A stretch of DNA of 64,000 nt from Lepidodermella squamata (Eukaryota; Gastrotricha), in the NCBI GenBank assembly GCA_047495785.1, contig JBLDXI010000054.1, positions 2,108,001 to 2,172,000 on the forward strand, written 5' to 3'. The translations under genes were made by a program, and so were the position numbers. Numbering within the stretch: the stretch's first letter is position 1; each line of letters begins with the position of its first letter. Positions 1-9,200 of the stretch are shown in pieces. Below the pieces are notes generated by a model. It was given only the letters and a program-made list of their open reading frames with translations. It was not told the DNA's origin and searched no databases.

Positions 1-56
1 GCTTAATACAGAATTATTATTTGTATAATTTTTGCTGAAAGTAGCAACGCCACTTT

Positions 57-265
57 CTAACTTTTTAGTGGGTTCAGTCTATTTTCAGTAAGGTGGCGAA
101 TTTTTATATTGAAATAGTTTCGCAACTGCCCGACGAATCCAGGTTTCAGGATCAGCAGCACCGGCCCGATAGCCATCTCGCTCATCAATACCAAATTGGC
201 GACGTTTTATATTTCCCACTGAGCTCGATTTCCGCCTCGCGGTTCGAATTACTTTAAAAGCCATC
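57..265 (-). pseudogene. Truncated 7TM receptor last exon (third copy)
   Basis: This stretch is a close copy of the last coding exon of the receptor at 10792-11185. It has the same start of exon, the same basic segment after TM5 (KVIRTARRKSSS) and the same 3' flank. About 170 bp of the middle of the exon, which encodes TM6 and part of TM7, is missing at about 198-202. The deletion leaves the downstream part out of frame. The homology extends beyond the exon on both sides (about 1-330 versus 10737-11250), so this is one end of a duplicated segment. I see no upstream exon in the window, although it would lie at higher coordinates on the minus strand, where an unrelated NLR gene now sits. I read it as a receptor pseudogene. 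Confidence 0.75.
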
Positions 266-718
266 CTGTAAGGGGAAATATTTTAATGAAATCGATACAT
301 AATAAAAATTGAGACCCTCGGCAAGAAAAGCCTGGGAATTGAGGGAATTGGCATAATTGTAAGTTCTAAATGCACCCATGTGTAGGATGTATCTATGGTT
401 TTTTTCATAGGCTGATGCTTCTCGAGGTAGCCCGCCTTCATGTCCCTTCAATATCCTTTCACCTAGCAACGCTGTCACTGTCGAGGCGACTGCCTGCCAG
501 CGAGTGAATGCTTATCAGCAGCCGTTTAATTTCATGATAATTGCTACAGCTTACGACTGCAATGGTGCATTTAGGCCTCGCCTATCGTACAAAATATGGC
601 TGCTTCTGCTTCTCCCTTATCTTTTAGAAGAGGTATCGAGAGTCATTAAAAGATTTTTCCGCTCACTAGTCACTTTCTTGGAATAAACAATTTTTTTCGT
701 GCACTCTATCACGCCTAA
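266..718. other. No supported gene; receptor-duplication flank and NLR 5' region
   Basis: The first ~65 bp continue the homology to the intron of the receptor gene at 10.8-12.1 kb. The rest holds only short open frames with no recognisable domain. It presumably contains the promoter of the TIR/NB-ARC gene, but I cannot point to a specific promoter element. Confidence 0.4.
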
Positions 719-3426
719 ATGTCGTCCCCTTTCGGTCTAATTCGAGTTGTAAACATGCTGAAAGTGAAGACTTTCGACGCTCCAGCATGGGTGCGGCAGA
801 TAAACTCGAAAGATGCGACGAGAATAAATTTCGAGTACGTCGAAAAAATCGAGAGCGAATACGACACCGACAAGCGCAAGGGCGTTGCTAAATTTTGTGA
901 AATTCTCAATTTTAATCTGGAGCGAGACCTCGAGATTTATGTTCAAGCAGCTAGAGAACTGCGGCTGGACTCAATCGTCAATGCGATACTAGCTGAATTG
1001 GACGCTATTACCCACCCTAAGGAGGGCGAGTACCCGTCAAAGGAAGATACAGAAGCGGCTAAAATTCTGTTAGAAAAACTAAAACCTAGACGAGAAGCTC
1101 CCAAAGTTGAGAATGAGCCAAACAGGTAAAATGAATACGAAATTTGAATTTAGGTCCTTTAAACGATCATATTATCAGAAAACCAGAGGAGCCTGCCAAT
1201 CCCCAACCTGTGCCCGATAGCAAGCCGAACAAGCCGAAAACAATGGATCTAAAGCAACTGCCGGCGCTACTTGATGAGCAACTTGATAACGACTACAACC
1301 GCGTCCAATCTGCGAAAATCGTGGGAAGCCGTGTTGATAATCGAGACGGAATCCTCCGCAGATTTGTCTCAAAAATTGACAATGTTGTTACAGAGCCGCC
1401 ATCTGCAAATAACTCCAATGACTCCGCAAAAATTAACATTTTCATAAGTTATTGCAGGCGTAGTCGCAAGGAAGCAGTTCATGAAATGGCCAATTACCTC
1501 ATGAATCAGCCTGACTTGACAGTTTGGATTGATATGCAAAATATCAGTGGCTACTCTTATGAATCTATGGCTAAGGTATGAACTACATTTCTAAAAGAAA
1601 CTAGCGTAAAAATTGCTGAACAGGGAATCGACGAGGCAGATATTGTAATATGTTTCTTCAGTCAAGAATACTCCCTCAGCCCAAACTGCAGACGAGAAAT
1701 TGAGTATGCCGCCAATAAGAATAAAGACATCCTACCGATTAGGGTCGAGAAAGGCTACCGACCCGATGGATGGCTCTTGTTCATCTTCAAATCGCAGCTT
1801 CGATTTGATTATTGTGAAGGAGATAACTTCCAAGAATGTGCTGCTAAAATCATCCAAACTGTAAAATATATGATTGGACCCAATGCTACGGCTTCAACTA
1901 AGGGCAATGTGCCTATAGAGAAAACCAGCTCATTCAAGTTAGTCAACCTATATATCAAGTAATTAAAAAGTCCCCAATAATTTTGCAGCTTCAAGGCTAT
2001 TGGAGTACCATTCTTCTCGAAATCCAAGTACTTCAGCCGAACTGAAGACGATGAGCGAATTTTACAGCAGATGAAAGTTGCGTCTCAAACTCCGGAAGAA
2101 GGCTGCTTAGTAATCAGTGGCGATGGTGGGGTTGGAAAGACAACCCTCGTAGCTCGCTTGGTCACTGATGAAAACAGGTCTAGTTTTTACGTTCAAGAAT
2201 GCAACTTGAATCGAGTGATATGGGTCAACTGCTTCGACTGGCGAGATCACTTTGACGAGAAGCCTTTCGTTGATAAAATTGTCAACTTGGCAAAGGATAT
2301 GGAAGATTCTGATAAATCAGCTTCTTTCTCGAATCTCCAGAGTGTGGCAAGTTACTACCGCAAAAAGAATCTGCGAATCGCCTTTGTCCTTGACGATATG
2401 TTCAACCATCGCCTTATCGTGTCATTCCTAGAAAAATTCAACGACCCACCGATTTGCTTTATTGTGACGAGAGACGCGCAAACAATCATCGATGCAGATT
2501 TCACAATTGTTCAGAAGGTCGAACGGGTTGAAGAATTGACCGATGATGGCATTAAAGATATGCTGAAATCGACCTTCAAACTTCACGGCGTTTTGACTGA
2601 TGACCAGCTCATGAATCTCGCGAGTCTTTGCTGTGGCCTCCCTCTCATCGCCAGCTTAATGGCGGCAAGAATTTTGAACTGCGAGGATAAAACTGAGGTC
2701 AGGGCTGAGTATAAGCGGCTCATCTCGCCTCAATACGGGATAAGAGACCTGACAATGACAACGCAAAATCGGTCTTTCAAGACTGTCTCTAGCCTGTTGA
2801 CTTTCAGTTTGGACCAAATGGATGAAAGTCTACGATATCTCTACTACGCGTTTTTGCTATTCAACCCAGCCGAGCCTGTTTCAATTTTCGATCTGGGAGT
2901 GCTCTGGGGCTTCGATCTGGACGAAGTGAATCGTTGTGGCCTCCGCCGGATCTGTCGCGCTTTCGAGAAGAGATCATTAGTTAGGCGGGTTAAAAAGTTG
3001 GTCAACGACTCGGACGAAGATGACCAGGAGAAGCAAGATGTTAGCGAAACTGAGTTGGATGACCGGGTAGAAGATCGTTTTTTGCTCCATCAAATGCTCT
3101 GGGAATCGGCTCAAGAGAAAGCTAGATCCGAATTGGGGCTCACAGGTTCAGAGGATGAATGCCTGTCAGAAATTCGGAAGCGGCTCATTTTCAACGAGAT
3201 GAATAGTCCAGATAGCAATCTGCCCAAAAACGACCAGTTAGCCATTACATTAGCCGCCTTAAAATATAGGCGTAGTATTGTGATTGAGCGAATCTATCAA
3301 AAACTTGACACGGTTAGTCTCCAAAAGTTATTTTTGATGAAAAGCAAGCAAACTGGCGGTCGATTTCTTGCAATTTTAATTTTCGAAAGTCTGCCTCGTT
3401 ATACTTACGCTAATACTAAAAGCTAA
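719..3426 (+). CDS. TIR/NB-ARC (NLR-like) protein, four exons
   Basis: Exons are 719-1125, 1179-1575, 1624-1937 and 1989 onward. Introns are 53, 48 and 51 bp, with GT-AG ends and matching phases. ATG 719 or ATG 752 could start it (about 851 or 840 residues if it stops at 3426). The N-terminal ~120 residues are charged, helical and unrecognised. A TIR-type domain follows at about residues 210-345 (numbered from ATG 752): FISY, VWIDMQN, then SPNCRREIEYA with the CxxE glutamate used by NADase TIRs. The NB-ARC domain covers about 375-660: P-loop GDGGVGKTTL, kinase-2 AFVLDD, FIVTRD and CCGLPL. A winged-helix region ends in LLHQML, in the place of the MHD motif. By family knowledge this is a STAND ATPase immune or cell-death sensor. 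The ankyrin repeats at 9.2-10.5 kb may be its C-terminus: donors at 3313 (phase 0) and 3327 (phase 2) suit acceptors before 9201 and 9212. The last ~10 codons run into minisatellite sequence, so the stop at 3426 may not be the real end. Confidence 0.8.
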
Positions 3427-3529
3427 CTTTCAAAAAACTAACGCGTGAAAACCACTCATGGGACACTTTCGAAAAACTAGCGTTTCCAAAATTTTGCTTG
3501 ATAGCTTTTTCGAAAAACTATCGTTTCCG
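3421..3529. repeat. ~41-bp minisatellite, left part
   Basis: Degenerate tandem copies of a ~41 bp unit whose core is the near-palindrome AGCTTTTTCGAAAAACT followed by AGCGTTTCC. The array resumes on the other side of the LTR element, so it was one array of about four units before insertion. Its left edge overlaps the end of the NB-ARC open frame. Confidence 0.8.
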
Positions 3530-3804
3530 TGTAACATATGTATATATTAGTGAGCATATTAGTGTTTCGCGCCGCTTGGTTGCGCGCCCGCCTCGGAGTG
3601 GCGCGCACGCTATAATTGCGCCTGTTCGCTATTGGTGCGCTCTATAATTGTACAGCGTTATGATTGGTTAGAACCGTTCTAGAAACTTCTATACTCTTGT
3701 TCTAGTATATTCGATTCCCGCCATATACTCGTATATAAAGTCACAGATTTATCGGAATAAATAAGATTGAAGTTTGCTCACTCGTCTTGTGTTCAACTCT
3801 TACA
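3530..3804 (+). repeat. 5' LTR (275 bp)
   Basis: Starts TGTAACATATG and ends CTCTTACA. It contains a TATA box (TATATAAA, 3732-3739) and a polyadenylation signal (AATAAA, 3756-3761). The 3' LTR has the same length, with one A/G difference seen in the CTATA(A/G)TTG segment. Confidence 0.95.
3732..3761 (+). promoter_or_regulatory. LTR TATA box and poly(A) signal
   Basis: TATATAAA at 3732-3739 and AATAAA at 3756-3761 give the expected U3/R layout for an LTR promoter. The same motifs recur in the 3' LTR about 5030 bp downstream. Confidence 0.6.
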
Positions 3805-3853
3805 TTTTGGTGGCCACTGCCCCGAATCTCGCCTTCGTTCTTTTGTCGCTAGT

Positions 3854-4885
3854 ATGCCGCTCAAGCCGAAACCGCCCGTTTTCTCTGCCGGCTGCAACAT
3901 CCGCGAGTTTGTGCAGCAATTTAATCGTTACCTGGACCTCGCGGGGGTCAACCTCTCTCAGGCGCAACGCCTTCAACACCTGTCCGTCGCGCTACCCACG
4001 GACCTCTACCGCTTGTTGGATGTCGAGATTACCGCCGCCGCTCCGGCCGACAATTTCAATACCGTCACCGAGCGCTTTTTGCTGGCCGCCGGCGCCCCGC
4101 CACCCGATCCCGCTACCGAGCAGGCTGCCTTCGAGGCTGCGAAGCCGAAGTCCGGCGAGAACATGGCCGCGTTTGCTGGTCGCCTCGGTGTGCTGGCTTC
4201 AACCGCCTACTCGACGATGGACGCAGCCGCTCGCGCCCTGCTGGTCAAACGCCGTTTCATCGCCGCGATGGCCGCCGATCACCCGGACGTCTACAAGGCG
4301 CTCGAGGTCGCTCAGCCCGCCACTGTCGCCGATGCTGTCAAGATCGCGACCGCTCACTTCCGCGCCGACGAGCTGATCAACGCCGCAAAGTCGAGCTACG
4401 GCAAACCGCTTGCGCCTGGTGCTGTTCCGCAAGTGGCAGGTACTGTCACTCTTAATTCTACTTCTCACTCGGCGGCTAGTGCCCCGCCTGTAGCCCCGGC
4501 CCCAGCTAGTGCGCCTCCGGGGGGTGCGAATAGTTCTGCACTGCCTAGTTCTAGTTTGACTAGCAATATCTCTGATCTCGTTAGTTTTGCTCGTGCCTTG
4601 CGCATTGCTGATCGCCGTGGTAGGGGCCCTAGGCCTAGCTTTCAGGCTTACCATGCGCGACGAGGCATGGCCCCCTCGTTTGCTATGCGTGGCTCAGGTA
4701 GACAATCGCGCGGCTTTCCGAATAACCGTAGAAACAATCAGCGCTCTGCTTCTGCTTTTTCTGCGCCTGATAGTCGCAACGCGCCGTTCGAACGTCCACA
4801 TGGACAAGCGTGCTTCACTTGCCAAGGCGTAGGACATTTCGCTCGTGACTGCCCAAACGGGCAGAGGCCGGCCAGCCGTTTCTAA
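3854..4885 (+). CDS. gag: Gag of LTR retrotransposon
   Basis: An open frame of 343 residues from ATG 3854; the frame is open upstream into the LTR but has no better ATG. The N-terminal two thirds are Ala/Pro-rich and helical, as in capsid-like Gag. A Pro/Ala/Ser linker, then an Arg-rich segment follow. A single zinc knuckle of form C-x2-C-x4-H-x4-C (CFTCQGVGHFARDC, about residues 320-333) is the nucleocapsid signature. The stop TAA at 4883-4885 lies in the loop of a hairpin that forms the frameshift signal to pol. Gag packages the element RNA in virus-like particles. Confidence 0.9.
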   Translation: MPLKPKPPVFSAGCNIREFVQQFNRYLDLAGVNLSQAQRLQHLSVALPTDLYRLLDVEITAAAPADNFNTVTERFLLAAGAPPPDPATEQAAFEAAKPKSGENMAAFAGRLGVLASTAYSTMDAAARALLVKRRFIAAMAADHPDVYKALEVAQPATVADAVKIATAHFRADELINAAKSSYGKPLAPGAVPQVAGTVTLNSTSHSAASAPPVAPAPASAPPGGANSSALPSSSLTSNISDLVSFARALRIADRRGRGPRPSFQAYHARRGMAPSFAMRGSGRQSRGFPNNRRNNQRSASAFSAPDSRNAPFERPHGQACFTCQGVGHFARDCPNGQRPASRF

Positions 4886-7800
4886 GCTGGTCGGCCAGGC
4901 CAAAATTAGCGGCAGTTAGTACACGCCAGCGCGACTGTCGCATAGCTGTTAAAGTCGCTGGTCGTCAGGTGCTCGCTTTAGTGGACACGGGTGCGACTGT
5001 GAGTGTGCTGTCTGAGCGATTTGTGCAGTGGTTGAATGATGTGAAATTGGACGATGTTAACGTAGAGCCGCTGTTAGGCGCAGATAAGTCGCTTTTATCG
5101 GTCACCGCTGCTGCCACAGTCGATGTAGTTTTTCCGCCTGCGTTCTCGGTCGCACACCGCTTTCTTGTGAGCCCTGATATTATGACTGATGTGACCCTTG
5201 GTTATGACTTTATGACAATGCATGGTGTATGTTTGGATGCCGCAAGTAACTCGTTCATTATAGCTAATCAAAATTACCCTATCATCGGTGGGAGTGTGAC
5301 GAGTTCTGTGAGGAGTGTGGTGCGCGCTGATGAGCATCTTTTGGCGCCTGCACAACTAGAGGCGCGCGACGCGCTGCTGCGTCAATTTTCTTGTCTTTTT
5401 GATGGCAGACCTGGTTCGACTCATCTCGCCGAGCACTCGATCGATACTGGTGACGCTCCGCCGTGCCGTGCTTACCGCCGACCTCGCTCACCTGCTGAAC
5501 TCGCCGAAATCGACCGACAGATCGACGAAATGCTTGCCAACGGCATCATCGAGCCGTCGACCTCGCCGTGGTCCTCAGCGATAGTTCTCACCAACAAATC
5601 TGATGGTACCAAACGCTTTGCCATCGACTACCGTCGCCTCAATGCTGTTACTCGAAAGACCGTCACGCCGTTGCCACTTCACGTCGAATTCTTCGATCGC
5701 CTCGCGGGTGCCAAGCTGTTTTCAGTGCTCGACCTAAAATCGGGCTATTGGCAAATTCCGATCAACCCTCGCGACCGCCACAAGACCGCGTTCGAAAGTC
5801 ATCGAGGCCTGTTCCAGTTCCGGTACATGGCATTCGGCCTGTGCAATGCCCCGTTTTCGTTCCAGACGCTGATGAACAACGTTCTTGGTGACCTGATCTA
5901 CCGTCGCAAAGTGCTCGTCTTTCTCGATGACATCATCATCTGGTCGTCGTCAGTCGAAGAACATCTACAACTGCTGGAAGAAGTCTTCATTCGTCTCCGT
6001 GATGCTGGTCTCAAGCTGAATCTCAAGAAGTGCAAGCTGTTCGCGAAGCAAGTCAAGTACCTCGGCTTCATCGTCGACGAAAACGGAATTCGCCCTGATC
6101 CTGCGAAAGTCCGTGCAATCGAACACTTCCCGCGCCCGGCTACCGCTTCGGAACTACGTCGCTTTTTCGGCATGGCAAGTTATCTACGTCAACACGTTCG
6201 CAATTTCGCCCAGCTGGCCGCGCCGTTCTGCGATTTGCTCAACGCCAAGGACGACGAGTTCTTCTGGACCAAGGCTCAGGAAGACGCGTTTCAAGGACTG
6301 AAGGCTGCAATCATCGAAGCTGTCGCGCTCGCTCACCCTCGGTTCGATCTACCGTTTCGAATCTCTGCCGATGCGTCAGACACTGCTGTTGGTGCCGTGC
6401 TCGCTCAGGTTCAAGATGGAATCGAAACACCGATCGCCTTCGCTAGCCGCAAGCTCAATCAAGCCGAACAACGTTACCCGACAACGGAGAAAGAAGCACT
6501 CGCTCTCGTTTTCGCAACGCAGCAGTTTCGTCACTACATCCACGGCGCTCCTGTCGTTTAGCTGTCCGATCACAAGCCGCTCAAAGGTCTACGCACGTCG
6601 CCAAAATTGTCGCCGCGCATGCAACGCTGGGTAATTTGGCTGGAGCAGTTCAACTTCGATATCGAGTACGTGCCTGGTTCGCAGCAAATCGTCGCCGACG
6701 CCCTCTCTCGTGCTCCTGTCGACAGTGCCGATGACCGTTTCGACGATCTCGCGTTTCCGCCGCTCGTTCGCCAAATCGACATCACCCGCGGTTGTCAGCT
6801 CGAGGACGCTTATGTTCGACAACTTCAGCTCAACGACCCGGTGCTCGGACCCGTTCTACAACAGCTCGACGCCGACCGCCGTCGCCGCCCGACCGCTGAC
6901 AACGAACAAGGCCGCCGCTTCGCCGCGAAGTTTCGCCAGTTCCGCCAAATAGGTGGACTCTTCTACCTGTGCGTCAATGGTCGCAATTTGCTGATTGTTC
7001 CCGAAGCGTTACGTTCTGAAGTCTTGTACTACTGCCACACGTGCACAATGGCCGCTCACCCTGGGATCGCTGGTACAATGGATCGCTTGCGTACGTCTTA
7101 CTACTGGCCTACGATGGGCAATGATGTTCGCCGATTCGTGCTCGCCTGTTCGTCGTGTGGTCAAGCCAAGCCGTTCAATCAACGCCGCTCAGCGCCGCTT
7201 CAGTCGATCGAAGCCTCGTTTCCGCTCGAGTACGTCTCGATGGACGTCGTCTCGTTGCCATGGACGCCTCGTGGGCACATGGGCTGCCTAGTCATCACCG
7301 ATCTCTTCACCAAGTGGGCCGAAGTTTACCCGCTGCTCAATCACACCGCGGAGGAAATCGCACCAAAGGTTGTCGATTTTATTGCTCGTTACGGTATTCC
7401 GTCTTGTTTGCTTTCAGATCAAGGAGCTGAGTTCGAATCCGCGTTGCTGGAGAAGTTGTACAATCATCTCGGCCTTAGGAAGATTCGCACGGCAGGTCAT
7501 CACCCGAAAACTGACGGTCAGGCCGAACGCTGCAACCGCTGTCTCATCGAAATGCTCCGGGCGACTACAACCGATCGTCGTTGTCATTGGGACGAAGTGC
7601 TGCCCGCCGTTCTCTTCGCCTACCGCTCCGCTGTCAACTCGTCGACCGGTTTCAGCCCGTACGAGCTGCTCTACGGCCGTCCGCCCAGGCTGCCCGGTCA
7701 CTTGATCCTCGCCGAGTTCACGCCCGTTCGTCGCCCGCCGGAAGCTCACCTGGCTCAGCTTCAACGCATTCTGCAACGCCAGTGGGAGCAGGCCCGCGCC

Positions 7801-8289
7801 AACCTCGACGAAGCCCGGCTACGTCAAAAGCGCTACTACGACCGCTACGCCAGCACTCGTCAGTTCGAGAAGGGCGATCTTGTTTGGATAACCGCTCCGA
7901 CTCGCACGGCCAAGCTGCTTCCGGTGTTTCTCGGACCGTACCGCGTTGAAGACCGCCTCGCCAACAACGTCAACTACCGACTTCGAAAGCTGCCCGCCGA
8001 ACAGAACGCGAACACCATCGTCGTCAACGTCGACCGTCTCAAACCGTGTGGCCAGTTCGAGGACTGGATGTCTCGACCAACTACGCTGCCGCCTGCGCCA
8101 GCGCCCGCCAACGCACCGTCTCGCGTCATGACTCGTGCCTCGAAGCAACCGCAACGTTACGGCTACGTCGACACCGATTTCGCTCTGCGCGGCCTGGTTC
8201 GAAGCGTTGACTCACCCGTCTCGTTCGACTACGATTTCATCGCCTTAACGCTTATCTGTTTTGTGTTAACGCTTCTTTCGAGTTTCTGA
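4849..8289 (+). pseudogene. pol: Pol polyprotein (PR-RT-RH-IN) with one in-frame stop
   Basis: The frame is open from 4849, overlaps the gag end, and is entered by -1 frameshifting. No ATG is needed; the first in-frame start is near 4969. Domains in order: aspartic protease (VDTGA, ~4981); reverse transcriptase (LDLKSGYWQIP, then the FLDD active site near 5920); RNase H (SADASD, TEKEALA); integrase with an HHCC zinc finger (~7030-7160), catalytic D, D and E near 7241, 7414 and 7516, and a GPY/F-like tail (LGPYRVED). I recognise no chromodomain. TAG at 6559-6561 interrupts RNase H just before SDHKPL, and the same frame continues after it to 8289. With this stop the copy should not make full Pol unless it is suppressed. 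Everything else appears intact. Confidence 0.9.
4852..4896 (+). promoter_or_regulatory. -1 programmed ribosomal frameshift signal
   Basis: Slippery heptamer C CCA AAC (4852-4858) lies in the correct phase of the gag frame. A 7-nt spacer follows, then an 11-bp stem: GGCCGGCCAGC at 4866-4876 pairs with GCTGGTCGGCC at 4886-4896 with one G-U pair. The loop is 9 nt and contains the gag TAA. A -1 shift moves from the gag frame into the pol frame, which is open from 4849. Heptamer, spacing and stem all match the standard -1 signal of retroelements. Confidence 0.85.
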
Positions 8290-8559
8290 TGATATTTGAT
8301 GATTTCTGATGATTTCCACTGTTCTTGATATTTGAACTTGTACTTTGGGTATATTTGGCATCACTGTTTTTTTAAGAGGGAGAGAGTGTTGTTGTTGTCT
8401 GTTATATTTTCAGTTGGCATTTCTGCTTGATGTCTCTTGTAGTCTCAGTTGTAATTGCACTATATTATGCTACTGTCTTCGAAAACTATGTATTGTATTT
8501 TTGTTTTTGTTTTGCGCTCCTTGCCTCACCCTAGTAGCTTTTCCTAGAAGGGGGAGGTA

Positions 8560-8834
8560 TGTAACATATGTATATATTAGTGAGCATATTAGTGTTTCGC
8601 GCCGCTTGGTTGCGCGCCCGCCTCGGAGTGGCGCGCACGCTATAATTGCGCCTGTTCGCTATTGGTGCGCTCTATAGTTGTACAGCGTTATGATTGGTTA
8701 GAACCGTTCTAGAAACTTCTATACTCTTGTTCTAGTATATTCGATTCCCGCCATATACTCGTATATAAAGTCACAGATTTATCGGAATAAATAAGATTGA
8801 AGTTTGCTCACTCGTCTTGTGTTCAACTCTTACA
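8560..8834 (+). repeat. 3' LTR (275 bp)
   Basis: Direct copy of the LTR at 3530-3804. It is preceded by a purine run (AGAAGGGGGAGG, 8546-8557) that fits a polypurine tract priming plus-strand synthesis. It is followed by the TCCG target duplication. Confidence 0.95.
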
Positions 8835-8917
8835 TCCGAAATTGTGCTTGATAGCTTTTTCGAAAAACTAGCGTTTCCTAAATTGTGCTTGATAGCTTTT
8901 TCGAAAAACTAGCGTTT
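8835..8917. repeat. ~41-bp minisatellite, right part
   Basis: Continuation of the array at 3421-3529: two more copies of the TTTTTCGAAAAACTAGCGTTT unit directly after the target duplication. Confidence 0.8.
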
Positions 8918-9077
8918 TACAAGCTGCAACATGTGGCAGTTATTGATTGCGCAACAATAGTTACCAATGTTACCAACGTTACCAAGTTGCCAATGCTGCA
9001 AACTTAGCCAAAGTAACAAAAGTTAACAACCCAAAAAATTCATACATAAGCGCAAAAATGACCAATATTATATGACA

Positions 9078-9169
9078 GCCAATGGCTCAGTGGAAAGAGT
9101 GCCTGTCTTCGTAAGAGATGGTGATTAAGGATTGATGGTTCAAAGCTCATCACCAACCATCCTTTTTTT
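9078..9169 (+). other. tRNA-Thr-like sequence with pol III signals (tRNA relic or SINE head)
   Basis: Contains an A-box match (TGGCTCAGTGG, 9083-9093), a partial B box (GGTTCAAAGCT, 9137-9147) and a T7 terminator (9163-9169). The stretch GCCTGTCTTCGTAAG resembles the anticodon arm of a tRNA-Thr(CGT). The acceptor ends do not pair and the anticodon stem is poor, so it is not a good functional tRNA. Confidence 0.4.
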
Positions 9170-9200
9170 CATTTTCCCACTACGGTAAGAACTACGGTAG

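Larger units (their letters stand above)
3530..8834 (+). mobile_element. Ty3/gypsy-type LTR retrotransposon, nearly complete
   Basis: A 5305 bp element with direct LTRs beginning TG and ending CA. It is flanked by a 4 bp target duplication, TCCG, at 3526-3529 and 8835-8838. Order inside: LTR, gag, protease, reverse transcriptase, RNase H, integrase, polypurine tract (8546-8557), LTR. Protease-RT-RH-IN order and the GPY/F-like integrase tail place it in the Ty3/gypsy group. A possible primer binding site starts with TGG at 3808, a few bases after the LTR. I could not match it to a particular tRNA. There is no envelope gene. The LTRs differ at only one position that I found, so the insertion is recent. 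The one obvious lesion is an in-frame TAG in RNase H. Confidence 0.95.

Noticed and set aside
1126-1153. A 28 bp intron between the first two NLR exons
   Set aside because: The frame does not match. The acceptor at 1177-1178 gives a 53 bp intron with correct phase and normal size.
1576-1623. In-frame TGA at 1579 taken as the end of the TIR protein
   Set aside because: It lies in a 48 bp GT-AG intron in phase 0. Splicing joins SMAK to GIDEADIVICFF, which is the expected continuation of the TIR fold.
4199-4654. Antisense frames within gag and pol
   Set aside because: They arise from GC-rich codon bias on the opposite strand. Gag and Pol domains explain the sequence.
8345-8677. Envelope-like gene between pol and the 3' LTR
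   Set aside because: The frame is short, runs into the LTR and shows no signal peptide or fusion-type features. The interval is a normal 3' leader before the polypurine tract.
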